A DNA stretch of 45,686 nt from the NCBI RefSeq assembly GCF_008635795.1, contig NZ_VWRQ01000035.1:1-45686 (forward strand). Direction: 5' to 3'. This document shows positions 7,957-16,324 of the stretch, piece after piece. This stretch comes from Paenibacillus tepidiphilus. Lineage in GTDB: Bacteria > Bacillota > Bacilli > Paenibacillales > Paenibacillaceae. The number at the start of each line of letters is the position of its first letter. Within the stretch, counting starts at the first letter, position 1. Both the position numbers and the translations under genes were made by a program. The notes beneath the pieces were generated by a model. That model was not told where the DNA came from and made no database searches. It saw only the letters and a list, made by a program, of their open reading frames with translations.

Positions 7957-8460
7957 TTATGGCTTGGACGTTCGCTGGCGCAGCTTGCGGAAAAAGGCGG
8001 TCAGCAAGCCGGCACACTCTTCCTGCAGAATGCCTTCAATGACCTCCGGCCGGTGATTGAAGCGCGGCTCCTGCAGCAGGTTCATCAGCGTACCCGCGCA
8101 GCCGGCTTTGGGGTCGGTAGTGCCGTAGACAGTCAGCGGCAGCCTGGACTGGACCATTGCGCCTGCGCACATCGGGCAGGGCTCTAAGGTGACATATAAC
8201 CGGCAGTCCAGCAGACGCCAGGAGCCGAGCGCTGCGCTGGCCTCGCGGATGGCTACCATTTCGGCATGGGCGGTGGAGTCCAGTGTGGTCTCGCGCAGAT
8301 TGTAGCCCCGTCCTATGATTTGGCCGTTGTTCACAACTACCGCTCCAATAGGTACCTCTCCGAGCAATTCGGCCTTCTGCGCTTCCGCTATAGCTTCACG
8401 CATCCAATATTCATGGTCCGCCCGTTCTTCAGGCGATAAATCAAGGTTGTGGATATTCAT
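7957..8460 (-). CDS. tadA: tRNA-specific adenosine deaminase
   Basis: Deaminates A34 to inosine in tRNA-Arg(ACG), allowing wobble reading. The 167 residues hold the zinc deaminase signatures HAE (His65, Glu67) and PCPMC (Cys95, Cys98). The start is ATG 8460 (MNIHNLDL), with AGAGGAGAG upstream. The frame stays open 31 codons further, but that stretch overlaps the DnaA-box cluster and is not expected in the family. In B. subtilis this gene is directly next to the SRP RNA and dnaX. Here those lie 33 kb away. Confidence 0.95.
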   Translation of the reverse strand: MNIHNLDLSPEERADHEYWMREAIAEAQKAELLGEVPIGAVVVNNGQIIGRGYNLRETTLDSTAHAEMVAIREASAALGSWRLLDCRLYVTLEPCPMCAGAMVQSRLPLTVYGTTDPKAGCAGTLMNLLQEPRFNHRPEVIEGILQEECAGLLTAFFRKLRQRTSKP

Positions 8461-8524
8461 ATTCCGATTCTCTCCTCTATTTACAGCTCCTTGTCCAACG
8501 AACAGGCATTCGTTCTTGACAAAA

Positions 8525-8617
8525 TGTGCATAACTCTGTGGATAACCGTCCACTTATGCACATCCTTGTACACAGCACTGGATAACTCTTGTGTATATGT
8601 GCGCAGTTTGTGGATCA
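8525..8617. promoter_or_regulatory. Cluster of DnaA boxes
   Basis: Three perfect matches to TTATNCACA lie within 38 bases: TGTGCATAA (8525-8533, minus), TGTGGATAA (8537-8545, minus) and TTATGCACA (8554-8562, plus). Three weaker copies follow: ACTGGATAA (8577-8585), TGTGTATAT (8590-8598) and TGTGGATCA (8609-8617). They fill the divergent spacer between tadA and the histidine kinase. A TTGACA at 8516-8521 may belong to a promoter here. The remaining bases to 8772 show no gene. TTCAAA (8691) with TATGAT (8713) is a possible kinase promoter. Confidence 0.75.
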
Positions 8618-8772
8618 CTTCTAATCTATTGTAGGTAACGGGCTTCCATTATTCAATATCACCTAGTCGTTAAGGTTCATTGAAATACCTTTTCAAATGG
8701 ATAGGCAACAGGTATGATATGGATGAGCACTCCGCTAGGATTTACCAGCGGTCCAAGAGGTGAACATGCAGC

Positions 8773-11058
8773 TTGTCCATAAAAACCAAATTATCGGCCA
8801 TTATTTTTGGTTCGGTATCTTTAATCTTAGCGCTTAACCTTACACTTAACCTGCAAACAACCCGGAGTAATCTGCGCGAGGAAAGTGTAAATAATATGAA
8901 GATGACGGCAAGACAAATTGCCGTCGCTGTCGAACAGAGCAGCTACAGCTCCAATTATGTGCAGCAGCAGATTGCCCAGAACCTGCGCCTGGCTGCCATT
9001 TTGGCCTCGGAGGAGCTGGATCCGGACTACAGGAATGTGAATAACCAGCAGCTGCGAAGCCTTGCCGCCAGACTGGGTGTATCAAATATCTCTCTTCTGG
9101 TCAAGACTGAGGATGATGTCGTCGTGGCCAGATCCTCGGACCCCAATGAGCTCGGCTTGTCCACCAAAGGCTGGGGGTATTGGTATGTCGCTTTTCTGGA
9201 ACTGTTTGCCGGACAGCGGGTGTCTGTTAAACAAGGCCAGACCATGGAGCATTTTTGGTCGGGTCCCTTTGAATATTCCACATCCAATCCGCAATTTATT
9301 GAGAAGTGGGGCTATTATTACGATTCCTCGACTAACTACATTATAGACCCATACATCCGCAGCAGTGCAATCAGCGATTATGTAAAGATTATGAATCCCG
9401 ATGAGATTGTGCGTCAATCCAGGGACGTCAATCCCGAGCTGCTGGAGATTACCGGGATCAATCCGCGGACTTTTGGCTCATCTACCATGCAGGCGGATGG
9501 AAGCGACAGCATCAACCAGAAGCTCCGCAATCAGCCGGTCCAATATGGTACCTATATCTTCGGCAATGTAGAGGAAGACAAGTCGGCGGTGATGACGGCC
9601 TTGGCCCGGCAGGAGCCGGTCACGCTGGATACGGAGGCACGGGGTAAACGGGTTCTGAAGACCTTTATCCCCATCCAGCAGCCATGGGCCGATGACTATG
9701 TAATTTCTGTGGTCATGGATTACTCGGCCATCTCCACCGTGATTCGCGATGAGCTGATCAATAATATTACCACCTCTATACTTCTGCTTATTCTGTTCCT
9801 GATTCTCAGCTATGTGTTGGCCGGCTTGGTTACCCGTCCCATCCAGGATATTCTTGCCAAGGTTAACGATGTAGCCAGGGGTGTATTTGAGCCGCCACTG
9901 CATGTGAAGAGCCGGGATGAGCTGGGTCAGCTGTCCCACCGGGTCAATGCAATGACCTCGAACTTGCTGCAGCATACCAACCGGCTGAACCAGACCCTTG
10001 AAGAGAACCGTGCCGTCAAGGAACATCTGGAGTCGGTGATCAACGGCACTTCCGATGCCATTCATACCGTCGATATGGAAGGGCGCATCACCAGTACCAA
10101 CAGAGCCTTTGAGAAGCTCTATGGCTGGAGCGCCAAGGATGTGCTTACGAAGACGCCGTATCTGGTGCCGGCAACGGTGCAGAAGCAGGAAGATGCCAGG
10201 CTGCGCGAGCTAAGGGACGGGGTGGTACTGCCTCCTGTGGAGACCATCCGCCTGAAGCGCGACGGGTCAATTGTAGAAGTGAGCGTCAGCACTTCGATCA
10301 TCCGCGACGAAGAGGGTAAACCGAAGGCCTTCGTCCATGTGTCCCGCGATATGACAGAACGCAACCGGATAGAGGAGCTGCTCAGACGCTCAGAGAAGCT
10401 GACTACGGTCGGACAGCTTGCCGCAGGGGTAGCCCACGAGATCCGCAACCCACTGACGACGCTGCGGGGCTTCCTGCAGCTCCAGCGGGAGAAGCAGCTG
10501 CTGATTCCGCTGCATGTCGATTTGATGCTCTCGGAGCTGGACCGCATCAATATGATCGTGAGCGAATTTCTGATTTTGGCCAAGCCGCAGGCGGTACATT
10601 TCCAATTGAAAGATGTAAGGTATATCCTTCAGGATGTAGTATCTCTGCTCAGCAGCCAATCGCATCTGTTCGGCATAGAATTCAATGCGCATTACTCCGA
10701 AGCCCCGGCAACGGTACATTGCGAAGAGAACCAGCTGAAGCAGGTGTTTATCAATATTCTTAAGAATGCTATTGAGGCGATGCCGAGTGGCGGAACCATC
10801 CAAGTGGTCCAGGAAGTTAGGGACGACGCAGTTGTTATTGCCATCTCCGATGAGGGTGAGGGCATCCCTGAGGACATGCTGCCGAAGCTGGGCGAGCCGT
10901 TCTTTACCAACAAGGAGACGGGAACCGGCCTTGGACTGATGGTTAGCCAGCGGATTATACAGGCTCATAAGGGCAGTCTGGAGATTAAGAGCGAATATAG
11001 GAACGGTACGGAGGTAACGATTACGCTGCCATCCGCCGATGAAACAGAAGCCGGTTAG
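8773..11058 (+). CDS. Membrane sensor histidine kinase with PAS domain (sporulation-kinase-like)
   Basis: A 761-residue kinase. One membrane segment (about 9-27), a roughly 300-residue extracellular sensor, a second membrane segment (about 335-357), HAMP (about 360-410), PAS (about 425-540), HisKA with the phospho-accepting His555 in GVAHEIRNPLTTLRG, then the HATPase_c domain (N box ENQLKQVFINILKNAIEAM, G boxes DEGEGIP and GTGLGL). The HisKA/ATPase part resembles B. subtilis KinA-KinE, which feed phosphate to Spo0F. No response regulator is adjacent, which fits an orphan phosphorelay kinase, and spo0F is in this same window. The start is TTG 8773 behind AAGAGGTGA. Which kinase it corresponds to is uncertain. 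Confidence 0.9.
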   Translation: MSIKTKLSAIIFGSVSLILALNLTLNLQTTRSNLREESVNNMKMTARQIAVAVEQSSYSSNYVQQQIAQNLRLAAILASEELDPDYRNVNNQQLRSLAARLGVSNISLLVKTEDDVVVARSSDPNELGLSTKGWGYWYVAFLELFAGQRVSVKQGQTMEHFWSGPFEYSTSNPQFIEKWGYYYDSSTNYIIDPYIRSSAISDYVKIMNPDEIVRQSRDVNPELLEITGINPRTFGSSTMQADGSDSINQKLRNQPVQYGTYIFGNVEEDKSAVMTALARQEPVTLDTEARGKRVLKTFIPIQQPWADDYVISVVMDYSAISTVIRDELINNITTSILLLILFLILSYVLAGLVTRPIQDILAKVNDVARGVFEPPLHVKSRDELGQLSHRVNAMTSNLLQHTNRLNQTLEENRAVKEHLESVINGTSDAIHTVDMEGRITSTNRAFEKLYGWSAKDVLTKTPYLVPATVQKQEDARLRELRDGVVLPPVETIRLKRDGSIVEVSVSTSIIRDEEGKPKAFVHVSRDMTERNRIEELLRRSEKLTTVGQLAAGVAHEIRNPLTTLRGFLQLQREKQLLIPLHVDLMLSELDRINMIVSEFLILAKPQAVHFQLKDVRYILQDVVSLLSSQSHLFGIEFNAHYSEAPATVHCEENQLKQVFINILKNAIEAMPSGGTIQVVQEVRDDAVVIAISDEGEGIPEDMLPKLGEPFFTNKETGTGLGLMVSQRIIQAHKGSLEIKSEYRNGTEVTITLPSADETEAG

Positions 11059-11091
11059 CGATTATTCAGGAACGGAGTGGAATTACACAAC

Positions 11092-11793
11092 ATGAGAATC
11101 AACAAGTTCATCAGCGAGACAGGATATTGCTCGCGGCGGGAAGCGGACAAGCTGGTAGAGGGCGGCAGAGTGACCATCAACGGCCTCCCTGCCATGCTTG
11201 GCAGTCAGGCGGAGCCCGGAGATGAGGTGCGGATCGATGGGAGACTGCTCGAAACGAAGGGGCAGACCGTTTACATTGCCCTGAACAAGCCTGTAGGCAT
11301 TACTTCTACTACAGAAGGTCATATCCCAGGCAATATAGTCGATTTTGTCGGCCACACGGAGCGGATCTTTCCAATCGGGAGGCTGGATAAGGATTCCCAG
11401 GGCCTGATTCTGCTGACCAATGACGGTGATATCGTCAACCGGATTCTGCGGGCTGAGGGCAAGCATGAGAAAGAATATATAGTCACTGTCGACCGGCCGG
11501 TCACCGAGTCCTTTCTGCGGGGAATGGGAAGCGGTGTACGGATTGAGGGAGGCAAGACGCTGCCCTGTGAGATTACGCGCATCTCGGAGCGGACCTTCCG
11601 CATCATTCTGACCGAGGGCAAGAATCGGCAAATCCGCAAGATGTGCAGCGCCTTCGGCTATGAAGTGCGGCAGCTGCAGCGCATCCGGATTATGAATATC
11701 CACCTGGGCAACCTTCCTGTGGGGCAGTGGCGGGAGCTGACGGTACAGGAGAAGCAGGAGCTTGGAGCCATGCTGCAATATGAGCTGCTGTAG
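11092..11793 (+). CDS. rluF: 23S rRNA pseudouridine synthase, RluF type
   Basis: Isomerises a uridine in 23S rRNA (2604 in E. coli numbering for RluF). The 233 residues begin with an S4 RNA-binding domain (MRINKFISETGYCSRREAD), followed by the RsuA/RluB/E/F catalytic domain with the active-site Asp in GRLDKDSQGL and the C-terminal EGKNRQIRKMC motif. I use ATG 11092, which gives the family-standard N-terminus. An upstream in-frame GTG at 11077 is possible but less likely. It begins 33 bases after the kinase gene and could be co-transcribed, although the functions are unrelated. Confidence 0.92.
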   Translation: MRINKFISETGYCSRREADKLVEGGRVTINGLPAMLGSQAEPGDEVRIDGRLLETKGQTVYIALNKPVGITSTTEGHIPGNIVDFVGHTERIFPIGRLDKDSQGLILLTNDGDIVNRILRAEGKHEKEYIVTVDRPVTESFLRGMGSGVRIEGGKTLPCEITRISERTFRIILTEGKNRQIRKMCSAFGYEVRQLQRIRIMNIHLGNLPVGQWRELTVQEKQELGAMLQYELL

Positions 11794-11813
11794 CAAATAC
11801 CTGCTGAGACAAT

Positions 11814-11859
11814 AAAGAGCTGTTTCGTCGTGGCTGGAAGCCCGAGAAACAGCTCTTTT
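11814..11859. terminator. Bidirectional terminator between rluF and motB
   Basis: AAAGAGCTGTTTC (11814-11826) pairs with GAAACAGCTCTTT (11846-11858). A-rich and T-rich flanks allow use by both converging genes. Confidence 0.9.
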
Positions 11860-11862
11860 GAT

Positions 11863-12675
11863 TTAGGGTGCGGCCGGAATTTCGGCCTTTTGCGCCGTAT
11901 CCTGGTATTTCCGCAGAATAGATACCTCAACCCGGCGGTTCTTGGCCCGACCTGCAGCGGTATCGTTCGGAGCAATCGGATGATATTCTCCGTAACCGAT
12001 CGGACTGAATTTCTCCGGCTTCAAATTGGGATTCAGCAGCAGGATCTTCATGAAGTGCAGTGCCCGGTCCACGCTGAGATCCCAGTTAGACGAGTAACTG
12101 CTGTTGGAGATCGGAACATTATCCGTATGGCCCTGTACCAGGACATCATAATCCGGAAACTCCTGCAGCATATTGGAGATCGATTTCGCCAGCTGGCGCG
12201 AGTCATCCTTCACGATGGCATCACCTGATGCGAAGAGGGCGTTGTCGCTGATTGTAATCATTAGCTGGGACTGGTTCAGCTTCGTGCTAAGCAGATTCGT
12301 CAGGCCGTTATTGCTGATGTACGAATCGAACTCCTTCTTCAGCTTCTCCAGATCCTCCTGCTCCTTCTGCTTCAGCTTGGCCATTTCCGAGGTGCCCGTA
12401 TTCTTGTCGACCACACTATTCATTTTATCCTTGTTTCCCTGATCCAGCTGGGTATTCGTAGGTGCGTCTGAACGGAACTCCAGCACCCCGGTGCCGCCGT
12501 TCAGAGCGGAGTTAAAGGCTGCCGCCATCTCTTCGAATTTCTTGGCGTCTGTGGCGCTCATGCCGTACAGCACGATGAAGAGGGCTACCAGCAGCGTCAT
12601 CAAGTCAGAGTAGGGGAGGAGCCAGGATTCATCGGCATGCTCCTCGTGCTCCTCGTGTCTAGTCTTTTTGCTCAC
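11863..12675 (-). CDS. motB: Flagellar stator protein MotB
   Basis: The peptidoglycan-binding half of the proton-driven flagellar stator. The 270 residues hold one membrane segment near 18-40 with the proton-carrying Asp in PYSDLMTLL, a plug/linker region, and an OmpA-like domain from about 140 (VQGHTDNVPI, then NRRVEV) that clamps to the wall. The start overlaps the end of motA by 17 bases, as expected for a coupled motAB operon. No other flagellar gene is present in the window. Confidence 0.95.
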   Translation of the reverse strand: MSKKTRHEEHEEHADESWLLPYSDLMTLLVALFIVLYGMSATDAKKFEEMAAAFNSALNGGTGVLEFRSDAPTNTQLDQGNKDKMNSVVDKNTGTSEMAKLKQKEQEDLEKLKKEFDSYISNNGLTNLLSTKLNQSQLMITISDNALFASGDAIVKDDSRQLAKSISNMLQEFPDYDVLVQGHTDNVPISNSSYSSNWDLSVDRALHFMKILLLNPNLKPEKFSPIGYGEYHPIAPNDTAAGRAKNRRVEVSILRKYQDTAQKAEIPAAP

Positions 12676-13459
12676 TGGAGCCGGCCTCCTTATCGCTCAG
12701 CTTGGCGCGTTCAGACGGAGTCAGGAATACAGACAGCTTCTGGTTGATGGCGATGGTGGATACACCGGACTGGATCGAGAGCAGGCCCTCCACCATCATC
12801 AGGCGGATCTCAATCTCACGTTTGGAGGCGCGCTTCAGCTTATTCGCCATAGGATGCCACATTACGTAACCCGTGAAGATACCGAGAATTGTCGCGATGA
12901 AGGCACCGGCGATGGCATGGGCCAGACTGTCCATATTGCTCATATCGCCAAGTGCGGCAATCAGACCGATAACGGCACCTAATACCCCGAGCGTCGGAGC
13001 ATACATCCCGGCCTGGGAGAAGATCAGTGCCCCGGCTTTGTGCCGATCCTCGGTGGCATGGATATCCTCCATCAGCACATCGCGGACGAACTCCTGATCG
13101 TTACCGTCGATAATCATCCGCATGCCGTTGCGCAGGAAATTGTCCTGAATTTCGTCGACCTTGGATTCCAGTGCCAGCAGCCCTTCACGGCGGGTGATGG
13201 AGGCCCAGTCCATGAAGGTGGTAATGAGCTCGGACTTACTAACCAACTTCTGATTGATAAAAATAAGCTTGAACAGCTTGGGGACATTCTTGATTTCCGA
13301 CATGGGAAAGGCCATGAGCACCGACGCCACCGTACCTAGCAGGATAATAACGTAGGCGGCCGGGTTATTGAGGCTTGTGAGCGGCGCGTGCTTGAGCATC
13401 ATCCCCCAGACGACCGCGACCAGACCAAAGACTAAACCGAGTATTGATGTAATTTCCAT
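12659..13459 (-). CDS. motA: Flagellar stator protein MotA
   Basis: The ion-channel half of the stator, with 266 residues and four predicted membrane segments (about 4-22, 33-50, 150-170, 180-205). The large cytoplasmic loop between the second and third segments contacts the rotor. The family signature around GVLGAVIGLIAALGDM is present. The ATG at 13459 follows GAGGTG. Upstream on this strand, TCAC and GTCGATAA stand 15 bases apart, which is only a poor match to a sigma-D motility promoter. Confidence 0.95.
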   Translation of the reverse strand: MEITSILGLVFGLVAVVWGMMLKHAPLTSLNNPAAYVIILLGTVASVLMAFPMSEIKNVPKLFKLIFINQKLVSKSELITTFMDWASITRREGLLALESKVDEIQDNFLRNGMRMIIDGNDQEFVRDVLMEDIHATEDRHKAGALIFSQAGMYAPTLGVLGAVIGLIAALGDMSNMDSLAHAIAGAFIATILGIFTGYVMWHPMANKLKRASKREIEIRLMMVEGLLSIQSGVSTIAINQKLSVFLTPSERAKLSDKEAGSSEQKD

Positions 13460-13657
13460 TTATGCACCTCGTCCATGAGAATTAAGAAGTGATCTCTTTA
13501 ACCGCATAATCATCCTTGAACAGCGGCGGGACACCACATACAGCCAAATGACGTATATTCTTATTTATCGACAACACTCCCTTTTTTGTGAAGTGATTTT
13601 TTCGGCTATAATGGTAAGGAAAGCTATTATTCATTGTGGGAAAACGGAGTGATTAAT

Positions 13658-13951
13658 GTGGGTGTGAAGCATGGAAGAGAATATGGAGAGATTTTGACGG
13701 AACTGACGGAGGCCGTCGGCCGAATTTCCGACAGTTATGTTTTTTTTGAAATGGAACCGGACGAGTGGAAGGAACTGCCCCAGGAATCCAAGCAGGAGGT
13801 GTGGGAGGCCCTGGCGGAGGATCTATTCTTTGCCCTGGGGGACGAGCCGATGATTCAGGTAGGCAGCGGCGTCGTTATTTATGATAAGGACACGCACCGG
13901 ATCAATATTCTGCTCGGGGAGCAGGATCTGGCATCTGTTCTGCTGGTTTAG
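13658..13951 (+). CDS. Small acidic protein of unknown function
   Basis: A 97-residue acidic protein (MGVKHGREYGEILTELTEAV...). It has no signal peptide or membrane span. The predicted fold is alpha-beta, with the C-terminal strands VIYDKDTHRINILLG. I do not recognise the family. The start is GTG 13658 with CGGAGTG six bases upstream, although an upstream TTG at 13634 is in frame. A TATAAT at 13607-13612 is a candidate -10. It is transcribed away from motA. Confidence 0.7.
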   Translation: MGVKHGREYGEILTELTEAVGRISDSYVFFEMEPDEWKELPQESKQEVWEALAEDLFFALGDEPMIQVGSGVVIYDKDTHRINILLGEQDLASVLLV

Positions 13952-14075
13952 CGGAAGCGCCTTAAAGGGCAGGATTTGTCCAGCACACCGGGCTCATGGT
14001 AAAATTGGGGTACCGTGTACTAATTTCAGGGATTGCCGAATACATTAAATCGAAAAAAAGGCCTTCATCCTGGCG

Positions 14076-14110
14076 CATCCCTTGGACTTTCGAAGCTGAG
14101 GGATGTTTTG
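14076..14110 (+). terminator. Probable intrinsic terminator
   Basis: CATCCCT (14076-14082) pairs with AGGGATG (14099-14105), followed by TTTTGTTT. It lies between the small acidic gene and the dehydratase gene. Confidence 0.6.
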
Positions 14111-14185
14111 TTTCAGTGACCTGGGCAGAATAGGGAAGCTGGAAGGGTCCGAAGTTTACGGTACACAGTAAGGGAGGAAAAGACA

Positions 14186-14473
14186 GTGCAACTGACCGAG
14201 GAAGAACTGCGCGAGCAGGTGGGTAAGCTGGAAGGCTGGAAGCTGGAACAGAATTTTATGGTGCGTAAATATATGTTTAGCGAATATATGAAAGGAATTG
14301 CCTTTGTAGACGAGGTGGCCGCCATTTCGGAGGCCTTTGATCATCATCCGCACATTACCATCGACTACAAAACGGTATTCTTGCGTCTGTCGGCAAAGGA
14401 AGAGAGCGGATTAGGCGCCCTGGAGTTCCGGCAGGCCCATGAATTCAACGAAGCCTTCGAGAAGACCCGCTAG
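14186..14473 (+). CDS. Pterin-4a-carbinolamine dehydratase
   Basis: Dehydrates 4a-hydroxytetrahydropterin, recycling the pterin cofactor of aromatic amino acid hydroxylases. Members also act in pterin or folate metabolism. The 95 residues match the family length, and the catalytic signature DHHPHITIDY is near residues 51-60. The start is GTG 14186 behind GGGAGGAAAAGACA. No phenylalanine hydroxylase gene is adjacent, so the physiological partner is unknown. Confidence 0.9.
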   Translation: MQLTEEELREQVGKLEGWKLEQNFMVRKYMFSEYMKGIAFVDEVAAISEAFDHHPHITIDYKTVFLRLSAKEESGLGALEFRQAHEFNEAFEKTR

Positions 14474-14496
14474 GACACAGAAGAATATGTAGAGCT

Positions 14497-14535
14497 GGCC
14501 CTGCCGGAACCGCTTCGCCGGACGGGGCCTTTTTG
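14497..14535 (+). terminator. Terminator of the pterin dehydratase gene
   Basis: GGCCCTGCCGG pairs with CCGGACGGGGCC with small mismatches and is followed by TTTTTG. Confidence 0.8.
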
Positions 14536-14546
14536 TGTATAGGAGA

Positions 14547-15062
14547 TCAATCCGCAGAAGGCGCCTCCAAATCCCGCTGTTTATCATACACCATGCAATA
14601 AAACGGCTTATCTCCGCTCGGTGTACGCCGCTCATAGGTATCGGTAATCGTGAATCCGCATTTACGGTAAGCTTTAATCGCCCGCTGGTTCCAGGTCAGC
14701 ACCTCCAAATCAATCTCGCGGTCCGGATAACGAACCAGGGCTGCCTTGACAATCGCCTTCATAAACAGATGGCCCATTCCCTTACCGCACAGCTCAGGCT
14801 TCATACCGATGCCCAGACGGACAACCCCCTCCATCGGAAAAAGCTGCGCAAAGCCGCTCAATTCTCCGTTTCCGCTTAGTACGGACACATATTGCTCTTC
14901 ACGCAGCTTCGGATCGCCGAACTCAATGCCAAGCGCCTGCATTTGCTCCCAGGGCAGCCATCCGTAAATATTATAGGGCGGCTTATAATCCCATCTGCTG
15001 ATCTCTTCGGCATGGCAGATTTGCATAGGCACCACATGAAACGTTACAAGGGGACTGATCAT
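14547..15062 (-). CDS. GNAT family N-acetyltransferase
   Basis: A 171-residue acetyltransferase. The acetyl-CoA binding motif A is visible as MKPELCGKGMGHLFMKA (about residues 87-103). Motif B is NQRAIKAYRKCGF, followed by a strand ending in FYCMVYDK. The ligand-binding N-terminal region is rich in aromatic residues (ISRWDYKPPYNIYGW). The target is unknown. The ATG at 15062 has GGGAGG ten bases upstream. It converges with the dehydratase gene and stands alone. Confidence 0.88.
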   Translation of the reverse strand: MISPLVTFHVVPMQICHAEEISRWDYKPPYNIYGWLPWEQMQALGIEFGDPKLREEQYVSVLSGNGELSGFAQLFPMEGVVRLGIGMKPELCGKGMGHLFMKAIVKAALVRYPDREIDLEVLTWNQRAIKAYRKCGFTITDTYERRTPSGDKPFYCMVYDKQRDLEAPSAD

Positions 15063-15233
15063 AAGGCGCTGCCTCCCGCATTTTTAATAAAGGCCGATAT
15101 AGCTATAGCTTCATTATAATTGAAGTGAAGCAACTGCCCCAAACTTCCGGTAAAAAAACTGCTGATTTTGCGGAAAATGGCAGTTACGGATGTTTGACAA
15201 ATTACTGTAAGGGTAAATATGCATTATAAGGAC

Positions 15234-15290
15234 AAAAAAACAGGATCCTTCTCAAGATTTCGGCAAAAATCCTGAAAAAGAGCCTGTTTA
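15234..15290 (-). terminator. Terminator of the first NlpC/P60 gene
   Basis: On the minus strand, AACAGGCTCTTTTTCAGGATT pairs imperfectly with AATCTTGAGAAGGATCCTGTT, followed by a T run (15234-15240). It lies just after the stop codon. Confidence 0.8.
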
Positions 15291-15303
15291 TGTGACTGCT
15301 GAA

Positions 15304-15795
15304 TTATTCTACATCATCGTTGTCCTGAGACTCGGAGGCTACGGCATGGTATGCGTCCGTGCTCATAATCCGTTTAGCGCCAACGTAGCGGTTGACGTAG
15401 TAGCTGTCGCTCAAAGAGCTGATCGTAACGCCGCGGCTGCTGGAAGCATGCGCAAACTTGCCTCCTCCGACATAAATGCCGACATGGGATACACCTCTAC
15501 CGCTTGTATTGAAGAATACAAGATCGCCTTCACGGAGATCATCGCGGGAAATGGCTGTGCCCATTTGATACTGGGAGCCGGATTGATGAGGCAGGTTGAT
15601 GCCGATCTTATCGAATACGTACATGGTGAATCCGGAGCAGTCGAAGCCATTGGTTGAGGTACCGCCGGATACGTATCTGGTGCCGATCGCCTTGTCGATT
15701 ACTTTATCCATCTTGGAATCTGCGGAAGCGCTTCCCGCTCCAAGGGTGAAGAGAATAGAAATGCTTAGTGCTGCTGCCGCTAACGTCTTCTTCAA
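15304..15795 (-). CDS. Secreted NlpC/P60 peptidoglycan endopeptidase
   Basis: A 163-residue exported hydrolase expected to cut peptidoglycan stem peptides (gamma-D-Glu-diamino acid bonds). An N-terminal signal peptide (about 1-25, ending SASA) precedes an NlpC/P60 domain with catalytic Cys53 in FDCSGF, His104 in VSHVGIY and a third polar residue His116 in KFAHASS. A short acidic tail (ESQDNDDVE) follows. The start is TTG 15795, with AAGGAG upstream. A c-di-AMP riboswitch directly precedes it, so expression should follow the second messenger that controls osmotic and wall balance. A paralogue lies 530 bases upstream on the same strand. Confidence 0.94.
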   Translation of the reverse strand: MKKTLAAAALSISILFTLGAGSASADSKMDKVIDKAIGTRYVSGGTSTNGFDCSGFTMYVFDKIGINLPHQSGSQYQMGTAISRDDLREGDLVFFNTSGRGVSHVGIYVGGGKFAHASSSRGVTISSLSDSYYVNRYVGAKRIMSTDAYHAVASESQDNDDVE

Positions 15796-15816
15796 AAGTA
15801 AATACTCCTTCCAAAT

Positions 15817-15950
15817 GCCTACGAGGTTAGCTTAAGGGTTCGGTTGAAGGTCCCCTATGACCCCTCTGTAAATAGGAGGTCAATTCACCCAAAACTGGTT
15901 CCCCCGTTTCCCCGGATGAACAGGGAACTCGGCACGACTGTTGATTAGGC
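15817..15950 (-). promoter_or_regulatory. Cyclic di-AMP riboswitch (ydaO-yuaA class)
   Basis: Read on the minus strand, the conserved blocks occur in order: GGGGGAACCA, GGGTGAATTG, ATAGGGGACC, CAACCGAACCC and AGCTAACCTCGTAGGC. P1 forms from GCCTA (complement of 15946-15950) and TAGGC (complement of 15817-15821). The motif ends about seven bases before the ribosome binding site of the NlpC/P60 gene, so no separate terminator fits between. The AT-rich 15951-16228 upstream shows no gene and no clear promoter. Confidence 0.92.
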
Positions 15951-16228
15951 TTAGCCGGTAAACAATACATGACAATTCGTTTGAAAACCGTAATTGAATA
16001 ATTACAAAAATGTTACTATAAACTCACTGCGCTAATTGTAACAAAGACTTCGCCTCTTGGCAATCACTTAAAACATAGTATTGCACGGTTTTTCCATTTC
16101 GGAGACTGAAAGATGACGGAAAAGACACGCTTTTACCCTAAAATAAGTAAAAAAGAAAAATTTTCCGGGAAATTTTGCAAATTAGCGTTTCATCAAGCCG
16201 GAATAGGTGTAAAGGTAGAATAAGGAAA

Positions 16229-16273
16229 GAAAAAACCCGGATACGATTACGGCAATAATCGCAGTCCCGGGTC
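16229..16273 (-). terminator. Terminator of the second NlpC/P60 gene
   Basis: On the minus strand, ACCCGGG pairs with CCGGGT around a longer loop with partial inner pairing (GCGATTATT / AATCGTAT), followed by a T run. It isolates this gene from the next NlpC/P60 gene. Confidence 0.85.
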
Positions 16274-16324
16274 TTGTATAAGCAATGTTTGATATTAGAG
16301 GCAATGTGTCATGCGGGGTATGGT

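Noticed and set aside
13565..13590. Sigma-D motility promoter before motA
   Set aside because: The -10-like GTCGATAA is fair, but the -35 (TCAC) matches TAAA at only two of four positions.
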